Shown here: positions 44,086 through 54,196 of the stretch, piece by piece
How the letters are laid out: every line of letters begins with the position of its first letter
How positions within the stretch are numbered: the first letter of the stretch is position 1
Source: CAWHOW01 sp963831005
GTDB taxonomy: Bacteria > Bacteroidota > Bacteroidia > Bacteroidales > CG2-30-32-10
Direction: 5' to 3'
Assembly (NCBI GenBank): GCA_963831005.1
Contig: CAWHOW010000033.1
Coordinates: 100,729-164,728 of the forward strand
DNA: 64,000 nucleotides
Notes under the pieces: generated by a model
What the model saw: the letters and a program-made list of their open reading frames with translations, nothing else
Databases searched by the model: none
Told to the model about the DNA's origin: nothing
Position numbers and translations under genes: made by a program

Positions 44086-47000
44086 ATGAAAAGAATTTTA
44101 CTTTCCGCTATATTCCTTTGTTATATAAGCTTTGGAATAATATATGCCCAAGTACCACAGGCATTCAATTACCAGGCAATTGCACGCGATGCATCCGGTA
44201 ATTTACTATCTAGTCATCTTATTGGAATTAAAATAATGATACACCAGGGATCATCTTCTGGAACTGTTGTATATGCCGAAACATTTACAACCACAACTAA
44301 CCAATTCGGACTATTTACACTTCAGATTGGTCACGGAACTAGCACATTAGGTGCTTTCAATTCAATTGACTGGAGCACTGGTGACTATTGGCTTCGAGTA
44401 CAATTGGACCCGGTTGGAGGTACCGCTTATTCTGATATGGGGGCTTCACAGTTATTATCCGTACCATTTGCTATGTATGCTGCTAATACCGGTGCGAGAG
44501 GGGCAACTGGTGCAACAGGGCCTCAAGGTGATACAGGTGTAGCAGGCCCTACAGGCCCTCAAGGAATTCAAGGCTCAACTGGTGCACAAGGAGACCAAGG
44601 TATTCAAGGAATTCAAGGTCCGACTGGAGCACAAGGAGACCAGGGTATTCAAGGAGTTCAAGGCCCAACTGGAGCACAAGGAGACCAGGGTATTCAAGGA
44701 ATTCAAGGTCCGACTGGTGCACAAGGAGACCAGGGTATTCAAGGAGTTCAAGGCCCTACTGGTTCTCAAGGTGAACAAGGTATTCAAGGAGTTCAAGGCC
44801 CAACTGGAGCACAAGGAGACCAGGGTATTCAAGGAGTTCAAGGCCCTACTGGTTCTCAAGGTGAACAAGGTATTCAAGGAGTTCAAGGCCCTACTGGTTC
44901 TCAAGGTGAACAAGGTATTCAAGGAGTTCAAGGTCCAACAGGTGCACAAGGTGATCAAGGCATACAAGGCCCTACTGGTTCTCAGGGTGAACAAGGTAGT
45001 CAAGGTGTAACTGGATCTCAAGGTGATCAGGGTATACAAGGTATACAAGGAATTCAGGGTCCTACAGGTTCTCAAGGTGATACAGGTGTAGCTGGTATAC
45101 AAGGTCCAACCGGCCCACAGGGTGATCAGGGGATACAAGGTCTTCAGGGTATACAAGGAGTTCAAGGCCCGACTGGTGCACAAGGAGACCAAGGTATTCA
45201 AGGAATTCAAGGCCCAACTGGTGCACAAGGTAGTCAAGGTGTAACTGGATCTCAAGGTGATCAGGGTATACAAGGTATACAAGGAATTCAGGGTCCTACA
45301 GGTTCTCAAGGTGATACAGGTGTAGCTGGTATACAAGGTCCAACCGGCCCACAGGGTGATCAGGGGATACAAGGTCTTCAGGGTATACAGGGAATCCAGG
45401 GTCCAACAGGTCCTCAAGGTGATACCGGTGTAGCCGGTATACAAGGTCCAACCGGCGCTCAGGGTGATCAGGGGATACAAGGTATTCAAGGTATACAGGG
45501 AATCCAGGGTTCAACAGGTCCTCAAGGTGATACCGGTGTAGCAGGTATACAAGGTCCAACTGGCCCTCAGGGTGATCAGGGGATACAAGGTATTCAAGGT
45601 ATCCAGGGAATTCAAGGCCCTACAGGTCCTCAAGGTGATACCGGTGTAGCTGGCATACAAGGTCCGACTGGCGCACAGGGTGATCAGGGGGTACAAGGTA
45701 TTCAAGGTATCCAGGGAATTCAAGGCCCTACAGGTCCACAAGGTGATACCGGTGTAGCTGGTATACAAGGTCCAACCGGCCCACAGGGTGATCAGGGGAT
45801 ACAAGGTCTTCAGGGTATACAGGGAATTCAAGGCCCTACAGGTCCTCAAGGTGATACCGGTGTAGCAGGGATACAAGGTCCGACTGGCGCACAGGGTGAT
45901 CAGGGGATACAAGGTATACAAGGAATTCAAGGTCCAACAGGTCCACAAGGTGATACCGGTGTAGCTGGTATACAAGGCCCAACTGGCGCACAGGGTGATC
46001 AGGGGATACAAGGTATTCAAGGTATACAGGGAATTCAAGGTACTACAGGTACTCAAGGTGATACCGGTGTAGCTGGTATACAAGGCCCAACCGGCCCTCA
46101 GGGTGATCAGGGGATACAAGGTATACAAGGAATTCAAGGTCCTACAGGTCCACAAGGTGATACCGGTGTAGCTGGTATACAAGGCCCAACCGGCCCTCAG
46201 GGTGATCAGGGGATACAAGGTATACAAGGAATTCAAGGCACTACAGGTCCACAAGGTGATACCGGTGTAGCTGGAATACAAGGTCCAACTGGCCCACAAG
46301 GCGATCAGGGGATACAAGGAGTTCAAGGTATCCAGGGAATTCAAGGCCCTACAGGTCCTCAAGGTGATACCGGTGTAGCAGGGATACAAGGTCCGACTGG
46401 CGCACAGGGTGATCAGGGGATACAAGGTATACAAGGAATTCAAGGTCCTACAGGTCCACAAGGTGATACCGGTGTAGCTGGTATACAAGGCCCAACTGGC
46501 GCACAGGGTGATCAGGGGATACAAGGTATTCAAGGTATACAGGGAATTCAAGGTACTACAGGTCCACAAGGTGATACCGGTGTAGCTGGTATACAGGGCC
46601 CAACCGGCCCTCAGGGTGATCAGGGGATACAAGGTATACAGGGAATTCAGGGTCCAACAGGTCCTCAAGGTGATACCGGTGTAGCAGGGATACAAGGTCC
46701 GACTGGCGCACAGGGTGATCAGGGGATACAAGGCATACAAGGAATTCAAGGTCCAACAGGTCCTCAAGGTGATACAGGTGTAGCCGGTATACAAGGTCCA
46801 ACCGGCCCTCAGGGTGATCAGGGGATACAAGGTACTACTGGTTCACAAGGAGTTCAAGGCGTAACTGGGGCAACAGGTACTACTGGTTCGCAAGGTGCAA
46901 CAGGAACAACTGGTCCTACTGGTAGCACAGGTGCAACTGGGGCAACAGGCCCAACCGGAACTTTTAGTGCAAGCGGTTCGGCTAATCAACTAATAGGAAT

Positions 47001-48048
47001 GAATGCCGCAGCTACAGCTATCGAATACAAAACATTAAGCGGTACCAGTAATCAAATTAATGTTACCAATGGTGTAGGTTCAATAACATTATCAACTCCG
47101 CAAAATATACACACTGGTGCTTCGCCAACATTTGCAGGATTATCATTATCAACCACTCCCCTTGGTGTTTCAAGCGGTGGAACAGGCTTATCCAGTATTA
47201 CTGCAAACAACCTAATCTATGGCAATGGTACAAGCGCTGCTTCATTGCTTGCGCCGGATGCTGTTACGGGTAAACTTTTAATGAACACTGCATCAGGTGC
47301 ACCAAGTTGGTCAACATTAACTGCTTTGCCATCTACGGCAGGCATTTTACCTTTAGCAAATGGTGGAATGAATGCAAGCCTTACAGCGTCAAATGGCGGT
47401 ATTTTTTATAGTACAGGCTCAGCAGGCGCCATACTTGCAGGTACTGCAACAGCAGGTCAAATTCTTCGTTCGGGTACTAACGCCGCGCCTTCATGGAGCA
47501 CAGCTACCTATCCTTCAACAGTTACAACAGGAGATGTATTAATTGCAACAGGTACAAACGCAATTGGAAGTCTTGCAGATGTTGCAACAGGAAGCGTGCT
47601 GACATCAGGTGGCGTGGGTACAGCGCCGGCATGGGGATATCCTGCTTTAACAACAGCTGAAACTTATATATCCAGTAGTGTAACTTTAACTGCCGGTTCC
47701 GCTTCAAGTGCAATTGCTACGGTTTCTTTAGCTGCCGGTACATGGCTTATTACATCTGATATCACACTTTATTATGATATTGGCTCAACCTATTGTACCG
47801 CTACAGCTGTTTTGGGTACCGCGTATAATACTGCCTATACTTCAGGTGAGGCAGAAACCCGTATCAATACCCTAGCACCTTATGGTGGTATTCATATGAA
47901 TCTATCAAAAATAATAACATTGGGTAGTACAACATCAGTTAGCCTGTATGTAGAATCAAATGTGGCAATGGTTGTCGAAGCTACTTGTGTAGATTATCCA
48001 AGTACCGCTAATACGGCAACTGGTATTCATGCTGTTAGAATTAAATAA
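44086..48048 (+). CDS. Giant exported collagen-like protein
   Basis: This intact 1,320-residue protein has a signal peptide (ending IIYAQ), an N-terminal domain of about 110 residues shared with the previous gene (VPQAFNYQAIARDASGNLL to LLSVPFAMYAAN), an uninterrupted Gly-X-Y region from about residue 137 to 958 rich in GPTGPQGDTGVAGIQ and GDQGIQGIQ units, and a C-terminal 360-residue fibre-like region (IGMNAAATAIEYKTLSGTSN, VSSGGTGLSS, FYSTGSAGAILAGTA) that could act as a trimerisation cap. Thr and Gln are common in X-Y positions and no hydroxyproline is expected, as in other bacterial collagens. It has no T9SS tail, so release or anchoring must rely on another route. Confidence 0.92.
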   Translation: MKRILLSAIFLCYISFGIIYAQVPQAFNYQAIARDASGNLLSSHLIGIKIMIHQGSSSGTVVYAETFTTTTNQFGLFTLQIGHGTSTLGAFNSIDWSTGDYWLRVQLDPVGGTAYSDMGASQLLSVPFAMYAANTGARGATGATGPQGDTGVAGPTGPQGIQGSTGAQGDQGIQGIQGPTGAQGDQGIQGVQGPTGAQGDQGIQGIQGPTGAQGDQGIQGVQGPTGSQGEQGIQGVQGPTGAQGDQGIQGVQGPTGSQGEQGIQGVQGPTGSQGEQGIQGVQGPTGAQGDQGIQGPTGSQGEQGSQGVTGSQGDQGIQGIQGIQGPTGSQGDTGVAGIQGPTGPQGDQGIQGLQGIQGVQGPTGAQGDQGIQGIQGPTGAQGSQGVTGSQGDQGIQGIQGIQGPTGSQGDTGVAGIQGPTGPQGDQGIQGLQGIQGIQGPTGPQGDTGVAGIQGPTGAQGDQGIQGIQGIQGIQGSTGPQGDTGVAGIQGPTGPQGDQGIQGIQGIQGIQGPTGPQGDTGVAGIQGPTGAQGDQGVQGIQGIQGIQGPTGPQGDTGVAGIQGPTGPQGDQGIQGLQGIQGIQGPTGPQGDTGVAGIQGPTGAQGDQGIQGIQGIQGPTGPQGDTGVAGIQGPTGAQGDQGIQGIQGIQGIQGTTGTQGDTGVAGIQGPTGPQGDQGIQGIQGIQGPTGPQGDTGVAGIQGPTGPQGDQGIQGIQGIQGTTGPQGDTGVAGIQGPTGPQGDQGIQGVQGIQGIQGPTGPQGDTGVAGIQGPTGAQGDQGIQGIQGIQGPTGPQGDTGVAGIQGPTGAQGDQGIQGIQGIQGIQGTTGPQGDTGVAGIQGPTGPQGDQGIQGIQGIQGPTGPQGDTGVAGIQGPTGAQGDQGIQGIQGIQGPTGPQGDTGVAGIQGPTGPQGDQGIQGTTGSQGVQGVTGATGTTGSQGATGTTGPTGSTGATGATGPTGTFSASGSANQLIGMNAAATAIEYKTLSGTSNQINVTNGVGSITLSTPQNIHTGASPTFAGLSLSTTPLGVSSGGTGLSSITANNLIYGNGTSAASLLAPDAVTGKLLMNTASGAPSWSTLTALPSTAGILPLANGGMNASLTASNGGIFYSTGSAGAILAGTATAGQILRSGTNAAPSWSTATYPSTVTTGDVLIATGTNAIGSLADVATGSVLTSGGVGTAPAWGYPALTTAETYISSSVTLTAGSASSAIATVSLAAGTWLITSDITLYYDIGSTYCTATAVLGTAYNTAYTSGEAETRINTLAPYGGIHMNLSKIITLGSTTSVSLYVESNVAMVVEATCVDYPSTANTATGIHAVRIK
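44494..46959 (+). repeat. Gly-X-Y coding repeat array
   Basis: About 2.5 kb of imperfect direct repeats built from 9-bp Gly-X-Y codons grouped in larger units of about 100-130 bp (GPTGPQGDTGVAGIQGPTGA). The opposite strand and other frames are open only because of this periodicity. Confidence 0.9.
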
Positions 48049-48066
48049 TCCGAATTAATTAAAAAC

Positions 48067-48094
48067 AAAAGGCTTCGTAAACACGAAGCCTTTT
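48067..48094. terminator. Bidirectional terminator between convergent genes
   Basis: AAAAGGCTTCGT-AAAC-ACGAAGCCTTTT is perfectly symmetric with T tracts on both strands, between the stops of 48048 and 48117. Confidence 0.9.
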
Positions 48095-48116
48095 GTTTAT
48101 TTACTTACTTGTTGCT

Positions 48117-49590
48117 TTATTCCTTTATAAACTTCTTGATAGTTACTCCGCTTTCATTTTCCACTTTCAGAAAGTATATCCCTTTCGAGAATAATGATAT
48201 GTCTAAATTTGTTTTTGCCTGGAATACGGGTTGTTGCATAAGCAGTTGTCCCCTGGTATCATAAACTGACATTGTCTGATTTTTAGCAAAGGCATTATTT
48301 TCAATAGTAATTATATCGTTTGCAGGGTTAGGATAAACGGATATGTTTTTATTTGAAGCATAAGCATTGAACCCCGTATGAGGCACTCCTCCTTTATATA
48401 CAATATAATCTGCATCACAACCAACAAAATCACTGCCATACGAAATATACATATATCCGTCAATACCCCAGCCAGTGCCCCATGAATTTCTTAAAATCCA
48501 ATAACCTCCGCTGCCGTCAGCGACAGTAGTGTCTACCCATCCGGCAAGGACTATTGCATGATCTGTAGCTGTGCCTGTTTCAACGAAAATTCCGCCAGAA
48601 TAACCATTGAAATTGCTGGATGAAGCATCCATTGCAACCCAAACAGGGCCATAATTATAAATGTAATATTTTATGCTGTCAACAGAAGGAACTCCATTAA
48701 AATCTTCACCTCCTATATCGGCATAGTTGTTAATGGTATCATGTGGAGTATATGCGCCATTGCAATACCCTGTATATCCATAAAAATTACATGTTGTTGA
48801 ATCATCACATTCATAAACAGCCCCGCCTCCATCATAATTAGCTCCGTAATAAGATGACATCCAGGCCTGATGTGCGCAACTTCCGCCGGTACATCCATTG
48901 CACCCGTTATCTGTATAACAATCGGTGACAAATTCTTCTGAAATTACCCTGGTTATTCCATCATGTATTAAGATGTTGCACTCAAGAGTTCCAACAGAAG
49001 CATAAGCCCAGCAATCACCGCATTGCTGTTGGTCTTTTATAGGAGTGCAATGCGAACGCCAGTCAAATGAAGTTGGGATTCCCGGAATTTGAGTAACTTT
49101 TGACGTTAACGGTTTGTCATATTTATGAATATTTTTAACAGCAGGCTTATAGTCGCCTGTATACTTCCCTTCAGAGACAACAGTTATTGTATAACTGTCA
49201 ATAACAGAACTTTTTTTATCCCATTGGCGTTTTAACTCCAAATTAAGAACAGTAGTTCCCTGTGAAGTTCCAACATAACGGACTATTTGAGTTCCTGAGC
49301 CGCCAACTGTCTTTCTTTTTATTGTTTGCCCTGAAACAGCATCTGAAATAAAATCATCGTCTCCAATTTTAGCAATGGATTTTGTACTAGCTGCCGTGGC
49401 ATTTTGATTCGCGCCATGTATAGCCAGTTGTTGCTTTTCGCGGAAGGCTTATCTCCAGTACTTGTCCTGCTGTAAGGTAAATTGTTTGTTCCTGGTTAAG
49501 CCTGTTAACCTTTACCACATTTTGCCCGTTTGTATTTACGGCCAATATAACAGCCAGCAAGATGAATGAAAAAGATAGTTTTTTTCTCAT
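48117..49590 (-). CDS. Secreted papain-family (C1A) protease with N-terminal chagasin-like domain and T9SS tail, one frameshift
   Basis: Two frames make one gene. From 49590 a signal peptide leads into LTAGQVLEISLPRKATTGYT, the start of a chagasin (I42) inhibitor domain. The frame breaks at 49413 (one extra base) and resumes ANQNATAASTKSIAKIGDDD to VGTSQGTTVLNLELKRQWDK, the rest of the same domain. Then follows a C1A protease: QQCGDCWAYAS with catalytic Cys at 49011-49013, DHAIVLAGW (His) and LRNSWGTGWG (Asn). The last 75 residues (ISVYPNPANDIITIE, GVTIKKFIKE) are a T9SS type A domain. Fusion of the inhibitor fold where a propeptide usually sits suggests built-in latency. Confidence 0.85.
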
Positions 49591-49719
49591 GATAGTGATT
49601 TTAGTTATTAATTGATGTTATTAAAAACAGTATTTGTCATTTTTTTGATGCATCTCCGCCTTTGGTAGAAAGGAATCAATAAGAATGCAAAGATACATCA
49701 TTTCAGAGTGAAATGGTAA

Positions 49720-50172
49720 TTAATTTTTAATATTATCCGGTTTAACGGGAGGTGTGTACGTGCCGGAATATTTCCCTGCTGAGACAACGGCAAAGCTGCA
49801 TGCCTGGGCGGGAAATTTGTTCTTTTCCCACTGACGTTTATATTCCAGTTTGATCTTAGTGCTTCCTGCTGAAACTCCAACAAACCTAAACACCTGGTTG
49901 CCGGGCTGCCCTACTTTCCTGTTTGCTGTTTCCTGTGCATTTTCCCTGTCTCCGCTTTGTACTAACACATTACTGTCAATGGATGCAACATACCAGCCAT
50001 AGCCTGTTGAAGGGTTGGCAGGAAGTGTTAAAACCAACACCTGGTTGGTGTCAAGGTATTTGGTTTTGTTTGTATCTATTTTGGTGATGTTAATGAAATT
50101 TTGTGCTGATAAGCTGTTTATTCCGCCTATGAAGGCAGAAATCATAATAAAAATTGAAATTGACTTTTTCAT
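49720..50172 (-). CDS. Exported chagasin-family (I42) cysteine-protease inhibitor
   Basis: This 150-residue protein has a signal peptide ending SLSAQ, then the three inhibitory loops of chagasin: NPSTGYGW (the NPTTGF-type loop), the central GQPGNQVFRF loop, and LEYKRQWEKN (the RPW-type loop). Chagasins block papain-like proteases. It lies upstream of the papain-like gene, in the same direction, and is closely similar to that protein's N-terminal domain, so it probably arose from it or vice versa and may restrain the same protease. Confidence 0.88.
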   Translation of the reverse strand: MKKSISIFIMISAFIGGINSLSAQNFINITKIDTNKTKYLDTNQVLVLTLPANPSTGYGWYVASIDSNVLVQSGDRENAQETANRKVGQPGNQVFRFVGVSAGSTKIKLEYKRQWEKNKFPAQACSFAVVSAGKYSGTYTPPVKPDNIKN

Positions 50173-50634
50173 GGTTTTACTTTTTTAATTAATAATTTCT
50201 ACTTCTTTTTAATGTTTAATACATAATATTTGTGGTCAAAAATAGTATTAATTTATATTTCTGCAAATAATCTTTTTCTTCTTTTTAACTTATATAGTCT
50301 TTTAACAAATTAATTTTTTGCAATTGAATGTATAAATTGGGAAGAGCTGTTTTATGCCTTTTATTCTATTCGATTATGCATATAGCAAATATGCTGCCAA
50401 AGCTTTTGGCAAAGAATTAATAAACTGTGAAAAGGATTTGATTTACATGAAATGTAATAGGGGAGAAGCAAAGAGAAATTGTTCAGTATTCTATTAATTC
50501 CGCATTCTTATTTCTGCATTCTGACTTACCTATTCTTTCACAAATCTCCTTACAGTTTAGTTGGGAGTTGTGAGTTCGGAGTCGGGAGTTTTCTCATTTC
50601 ATCATTTTACTCCTAACTCACTACTCATGACTCA
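50173..50634. other. Non-coding interval with short sequence related to 52111-52170
   Basis: No gene. The segment 50495-50550 (TCTGCATTCTGA...TATTCTTT) resembles sequence after the next T9SS gene. 50560-50640 has low-complexity GGGAGTTGTGAGTTCGG and ACTCCTAACTCACTACTC stretches of roughly opposite sense. Confidence 0.5.
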
Positions 50635-52065
50635 CTACTCTTTAACAAACTTCTTCACTTCAACGCCTTTCTCCATCCTTACTTCCACCACATACATCCC
50701 ACATGGAAAGGCTGAAACATCTATATTTGTTTTATTGCCTGTTGTTGCAAAGGTTTTTATTAGCTGGCCTTGAATGTTTGTAATTTCTATTACTGCACTC
50801 TGTGGGCTTTCTATTGTTAAATTATCGAAAGTAGGGTTTGGGTAGATATTAATGTTTTTATTATCAGATAAATTATTTATTCCTGTAATAACAACATAAA
50901 TTTTATTTGAAGTATCCGAAATGCACCCATTGGAATCAGATATTATTACAAAATAATTTCCTGTAGTAACAGGTACATAAATACTATCATTTGCGCCAGG
51001 AATTAAACTCGTTGTATTATACCATTGGTTGCCACCTGCAACGCTGGATATGAGCGTATCACCCGATTGTGAAATTACCGGTGTTTGCAGTGGCTGAAAA
51101 ACATTCACAACCATTTGATCGGAAACAGTAACTTGTGAAGCATCACAATTTGTATAGGTAATTTGTGCCGTATAAGTTGTAGTTGTATCGGGACAAACAG
51201 TTGTTGTTGTTGTCCCTGCCGCTATTTGAGTTCCTCCCCGCCACCACGATACAGCGCAATTTGGCACATCGTTGGGAGTAAATCTCCAAGCGTCATTGGT
51301 TGCTGTCCAAACGGTATTGTTTCTGCCGGGTACATAAGCAGCATTTGCACCCGTGGCATCCTGTATCCCTTCAATAGCCAAACCACTATTCCATTCCGGA
51401 CAGTCATCTTTTTCCTGAATATAAACTTCAATTATATTTGTACTTTCATAAAGCACCATCATGCTTGTAGCATATATTGGAGGAGATGGGCAATCATCTG
51501 TACTTACACTGCCGGTGCCACCATAATAAGGAACATCATAGAAAGAAACAACCAACATCCTGCTGGGAGCAGTGCCTATAATTTGCCAGTATGTACCACC
51601 CTGATTGGTAGGGTCTATATCCTGATAGGGGAACATAATGCTGCCTAATGGATAAGTTGATGATGGTATTGCAACTCCACTGGTTAATGACCATGGGCAA
51701 AAAGAACTTGCATATGATAAGTCGAACGAAATTATTTCATTGGAACCAATTACCACAGAGTTATATTGGGTTCCGAAAAAACAAAAACTAAAAGGAAGCG
51801 TTATTGCGCTTGACCAATGGTCATCAATACCTATAAGTACGGGTGTCCCGGCATTAAATGCAGCAGGAGGCGTATATGGGATTGATGTTACGGTATAGCT
51901 GGTGGTAGCTCCGGTTAATGTTGCTGTTGCCGATAGTGTTGCACACGAGTCAAAGCAAATTGATTGGTCCGCGCCGGCATTTATATATGGGAAGCCCGGT
52001 ATTTGCGAAAAACTCACATAGCCGACAAGAAATAAAACAGTTAACAATGATGTTTTTTTACTCAT
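50635..52065 (-). CDS. Secreted T9SS type A protein
   Basis: From the ATG at 52065 the protein has 476 residues with signal peptide KKTSLLTVLFLVGYVSFSQ; two upstream in-frame starts would lengthen the N-terminus without a signal. The N-part has GADQSICFDSCATLSA, as in Bacteroidota PKD/adhesion proteins, and a beta-rich domain with ITLPFSFCFFGTQYNSVVIG and SFYDVPYYGG, a nidogen-like / surface-domain pattern. An Ig-like strand set follows, and the last 75 residues (INIYPNPTFDNLTIE, GVEVKKFVKE) are a sorting domain. Function unknown. Its tail is nearly identical to that of the next gene upstream. Confidence 0.85.
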   Translation of the reverse strand: MSKKTSLLTVLFLVGYVSFSQIPGFPYINAGADQSICFDSCATLSATATLTGATTSYTVTSIPYTPPAAFNAGTPVLIGIDDHWSSAITLPFSFCFFGTQYNSVVIGSNEIISFDLSYASSFCPWSLTSGVAIPSSTYPLGSIMFPYQDIDPTNQGGTYWQIIGTAPSRMLVVSFYDVPYYGGTGSVSTDDCPSPPIYATSMMVLYESTNIIEVYIQEKDDCPEWNSGLAIEGIQDATGANAAYVPGRNNTVWTATNDAWRFTPNDVPNCAVSWWRGGTQIAAGTTTTTVCPDTTTTYTAQITYTNCDASQVTVSDQMVVNVFQPLQTPVISQSGDTLISSVAGGNQWYNTTSLIPGANDSIYVPVTTGNYFVIISDSNGCISDTSNKIYVVITGINNLSDNKNINIYPNPTFDNLTIESPQSAVIEITNIQGQLIKTFATTGNKTNIDVSAFPCGMYVVEVRMEKGVEVKKFVKE

Positions 52066-52170
52066 GATGTTTTTGCTTTTTAATGTATTCATAAATACTT
52101 CGTATTTCATGGTTTTAATTGTTTAATTGTTATATTAATTCAGACTTCTTACTTCTGCATTCTGAATTAC

Positions 52171-53763
52171 TTATTCTTTTATAAACTTCTTCACTTCAAC
52201 CCCTTTTTCCGTTTTAACTTCCACCACATATACCCCGCTTGGAAAGGCTGAAACATCTATATTTGTTTTATTGCCTGTTGTTGCAAAGTTTTTTATTAGC
52301 TGACCTTGAATGTTTGTTATTTCTATTACTGCATCTTGCAAAGCTTCAATGGTAATGTAATCATCTGCAGGATTCGGATATAATATAACAATTTGATTTT
52401 CTTGCGAAGGATTAGTTATATTAACCAGACCACCACAACTCTCATTAAATGATGGTGTTTGTGGCGTATAGATTAAAGAGTCATTCCATAAAGTAATTTG
52501 TGAAATAACAGAGGGTAAAGTTACTGGAGTTGGTGCAATTGAAAATGGAGTTATTTGCAATGTTTGATTAATCGTTTTATTGTACGAACATCCTCTTCCT
52601 GTACTATCAAGTTGGCTAATTGGTGTTGCATCCCAATTATATTCGTCGTGATATTCATTTCCATCTTCACCTTCTAATAATAAAATTCCCTGTTTATTTG
52701 TAATAGCTTCATTGAGCCATGTAGCATAACCATAACTACCGTCTGAAGGAGAATAAAAACTTGATAAATATCCTGAATATTGTATGCTTATTAAAGAACC
52801 CGTCGTATCAATATTAACAGTAAAAATAGAATCATTCCTGGTTGTTATTAAATTGAGATAATTATTTTCCCATTCAAGTATTTCATTCAGGTAAAGGCTA
52901 TCTAATTCTATTTTATTGGCATGAATAACTTGACTGGCAGAATCACAAAATATAAGATAACATTCACCAGAATTTGAAACATCCTCAGCAGCAAGAATAT
53001 GATTGTTTTTAAAAGATAAGAGTTGAGTATTGCTTAATATATGGCTAAATGCATAAGAATTAGAATTTAAAATATTGCCGGATGTATCAAGCTCGAAAAC
53101 AATAATCTTATTGCTGTCGATTGCATTTAAAAGAAAATTACCATCAGCTAATGAAAGACATGATGATATCCTCTTTATGGTGGGAATAGATATTGACCAA
53201 TTTGATGAGCCTGTTGTATCAAAATCAATTACACATATTCCGTTATTGTCATCTCCATCTCCATAAACAATAAGGTTTGAAGAATATTGATTAAAATTCA
53301 TTCCACTCAAATTAAAGTTTGGATTTTGTTCAAACCCTTTAGTCCATTTTAACGAACCATCAGATGTTATATTTGATAATATTATATGTGCAGTTGAACT
53401 ATAATATACTTGCTGGCTATAATTAAGCTCATCTTCTACATTTGTGTCTATACTGTATGTTCCCACCATATAATATCCATTATTCTGATATTTTGAAAGA
53501 AAGGAAAAACTTATTGGAATAGTAATATATGTTTCATAGGGACTAATGTAATAAGATGTATCATGAAATGAACTTGAGTAAGATTTTTCCCATATTTCAG
53601 TTCCAGTTGAGTCTATCTTTCCAATGGAAGGTTCACCAATATATAAATTTTGAAATATAATAATGTTGCTATTATCATTACTTATTATACTTCCTGATTC
53701 CTCACCTAAATTATATGCACCACATGCAAAACAACCATCGTAAACATATGTTTGTGCATTCAC
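52171..53763 (-). CDS. Secreted T9SS type A protein, start codon not clear
   Basis: The 530-residue frame opens at a GTG (53763) that lies inside a signal peptide: translating upstream gives KVILLIAFISWAGFVNAQT, but an in-frame TAG (53809-53811) precedes it with no ATG, so the real start is lost or mis-sequenced. The body is a repeat-rich beta protein of the kind that holds WTKGF and DTSGN strands, suggesting a propeller. Residues about 455-530 (IVILYPNPADDYITIE, GVEVKKFIKE) are a T9SS domain. No catalytic motif is seen. Confidence 0.78.
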   Translation of the reverse strand: MNAQTYVYDGCFACGAYNLGEESGSIISNDNSNIIIFQNLYIGEPSIGKIDSTGTEIWEKSYSSSFHDTSYYISPYETYITIPISFSFLSKYQNNGYYMVGTYSIDTNVEDELNYSQQVYYSSTAHIILSNITSDGSLKWTKGFEQNPNFNLSGMNFNQYSSNLIVYGDGDDNNGICVIDFDTTGSSNWSISIPTIKRISSCLSLADGNFLLNAIDSNKIIVFELDTSGNILNSNSYAFSHILSNTQLLSFKNNHILAAEDVSNSGECYLIFCDSASQVIHANKIELDSLYLNEILEWENNYLNLITTRNDSIFTVNIDTTGSLISIQYSGYLSSFYSPSDGSYGYATWLNEAITNKQGILLLEGEDGNEYHDEYNWDATPISQLDSTGRGCSYNKTINQTLQITPFSIAPTPVTLPSVISQITLWNDSLIYTPQTPSFNESCGGLVNITNPSQENQIVILYPNPADDYITIEALQDAVIEITNIQGQLIKNFATTGNKTNIDVSAFPSGVYVVEVKTEKGVEVKKFIKE

Positions 53764-53811
53764 AAAGCCCGCCCAGCTTATAAATGCAATAAGAAGAATT
53801 ACTTTTCGTGG

Positions 53812-54196
53812 CTATTTACTTCCTGCCACCAACTCAAAACTCAATAATATCAATGAATATTGACGTAAAAACAAAGAACGTAAAATATGGATTTCACGAT
53901 ATTTAAAATTAAGATTGCAGTATTTATAGGCATTTCAATAAATAATCATTTTTAATATTTCGATTTATGTTTTTTAAAATGCCTAATTTATATAGCTTTT
54001 ACCATAGTGGCAAGAAGTAAATACCCTAGTTACTTTTTTCATAGCTTCAAAATTTAAACAACTCCAAAGATATTGCTTTTCTATCTGCAAATCAAGCATT
54101 TTAGCAAAAATATTTGCTGAAACTGTTTCTCCAGCACCTATTTAAGTTCCCGCACTTCCTTTAGCCACTTCGGCATATCCTTTAGTGGGTTCGGCA
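53812..54196. other. Non-coding AT-rich interval
   Basis: No gene or clear signal before the minisatellite begins. Confidence 0.5.

Noticed and set aside
44575..46830. Long open frames on the minus strand across the collagen repeats
   Set aside because: They mirror the Gly-X-Y codons (TLxSLxTL-type repeats) and have no start context or family resemblance; the 9-bp periodicity keeps them open.
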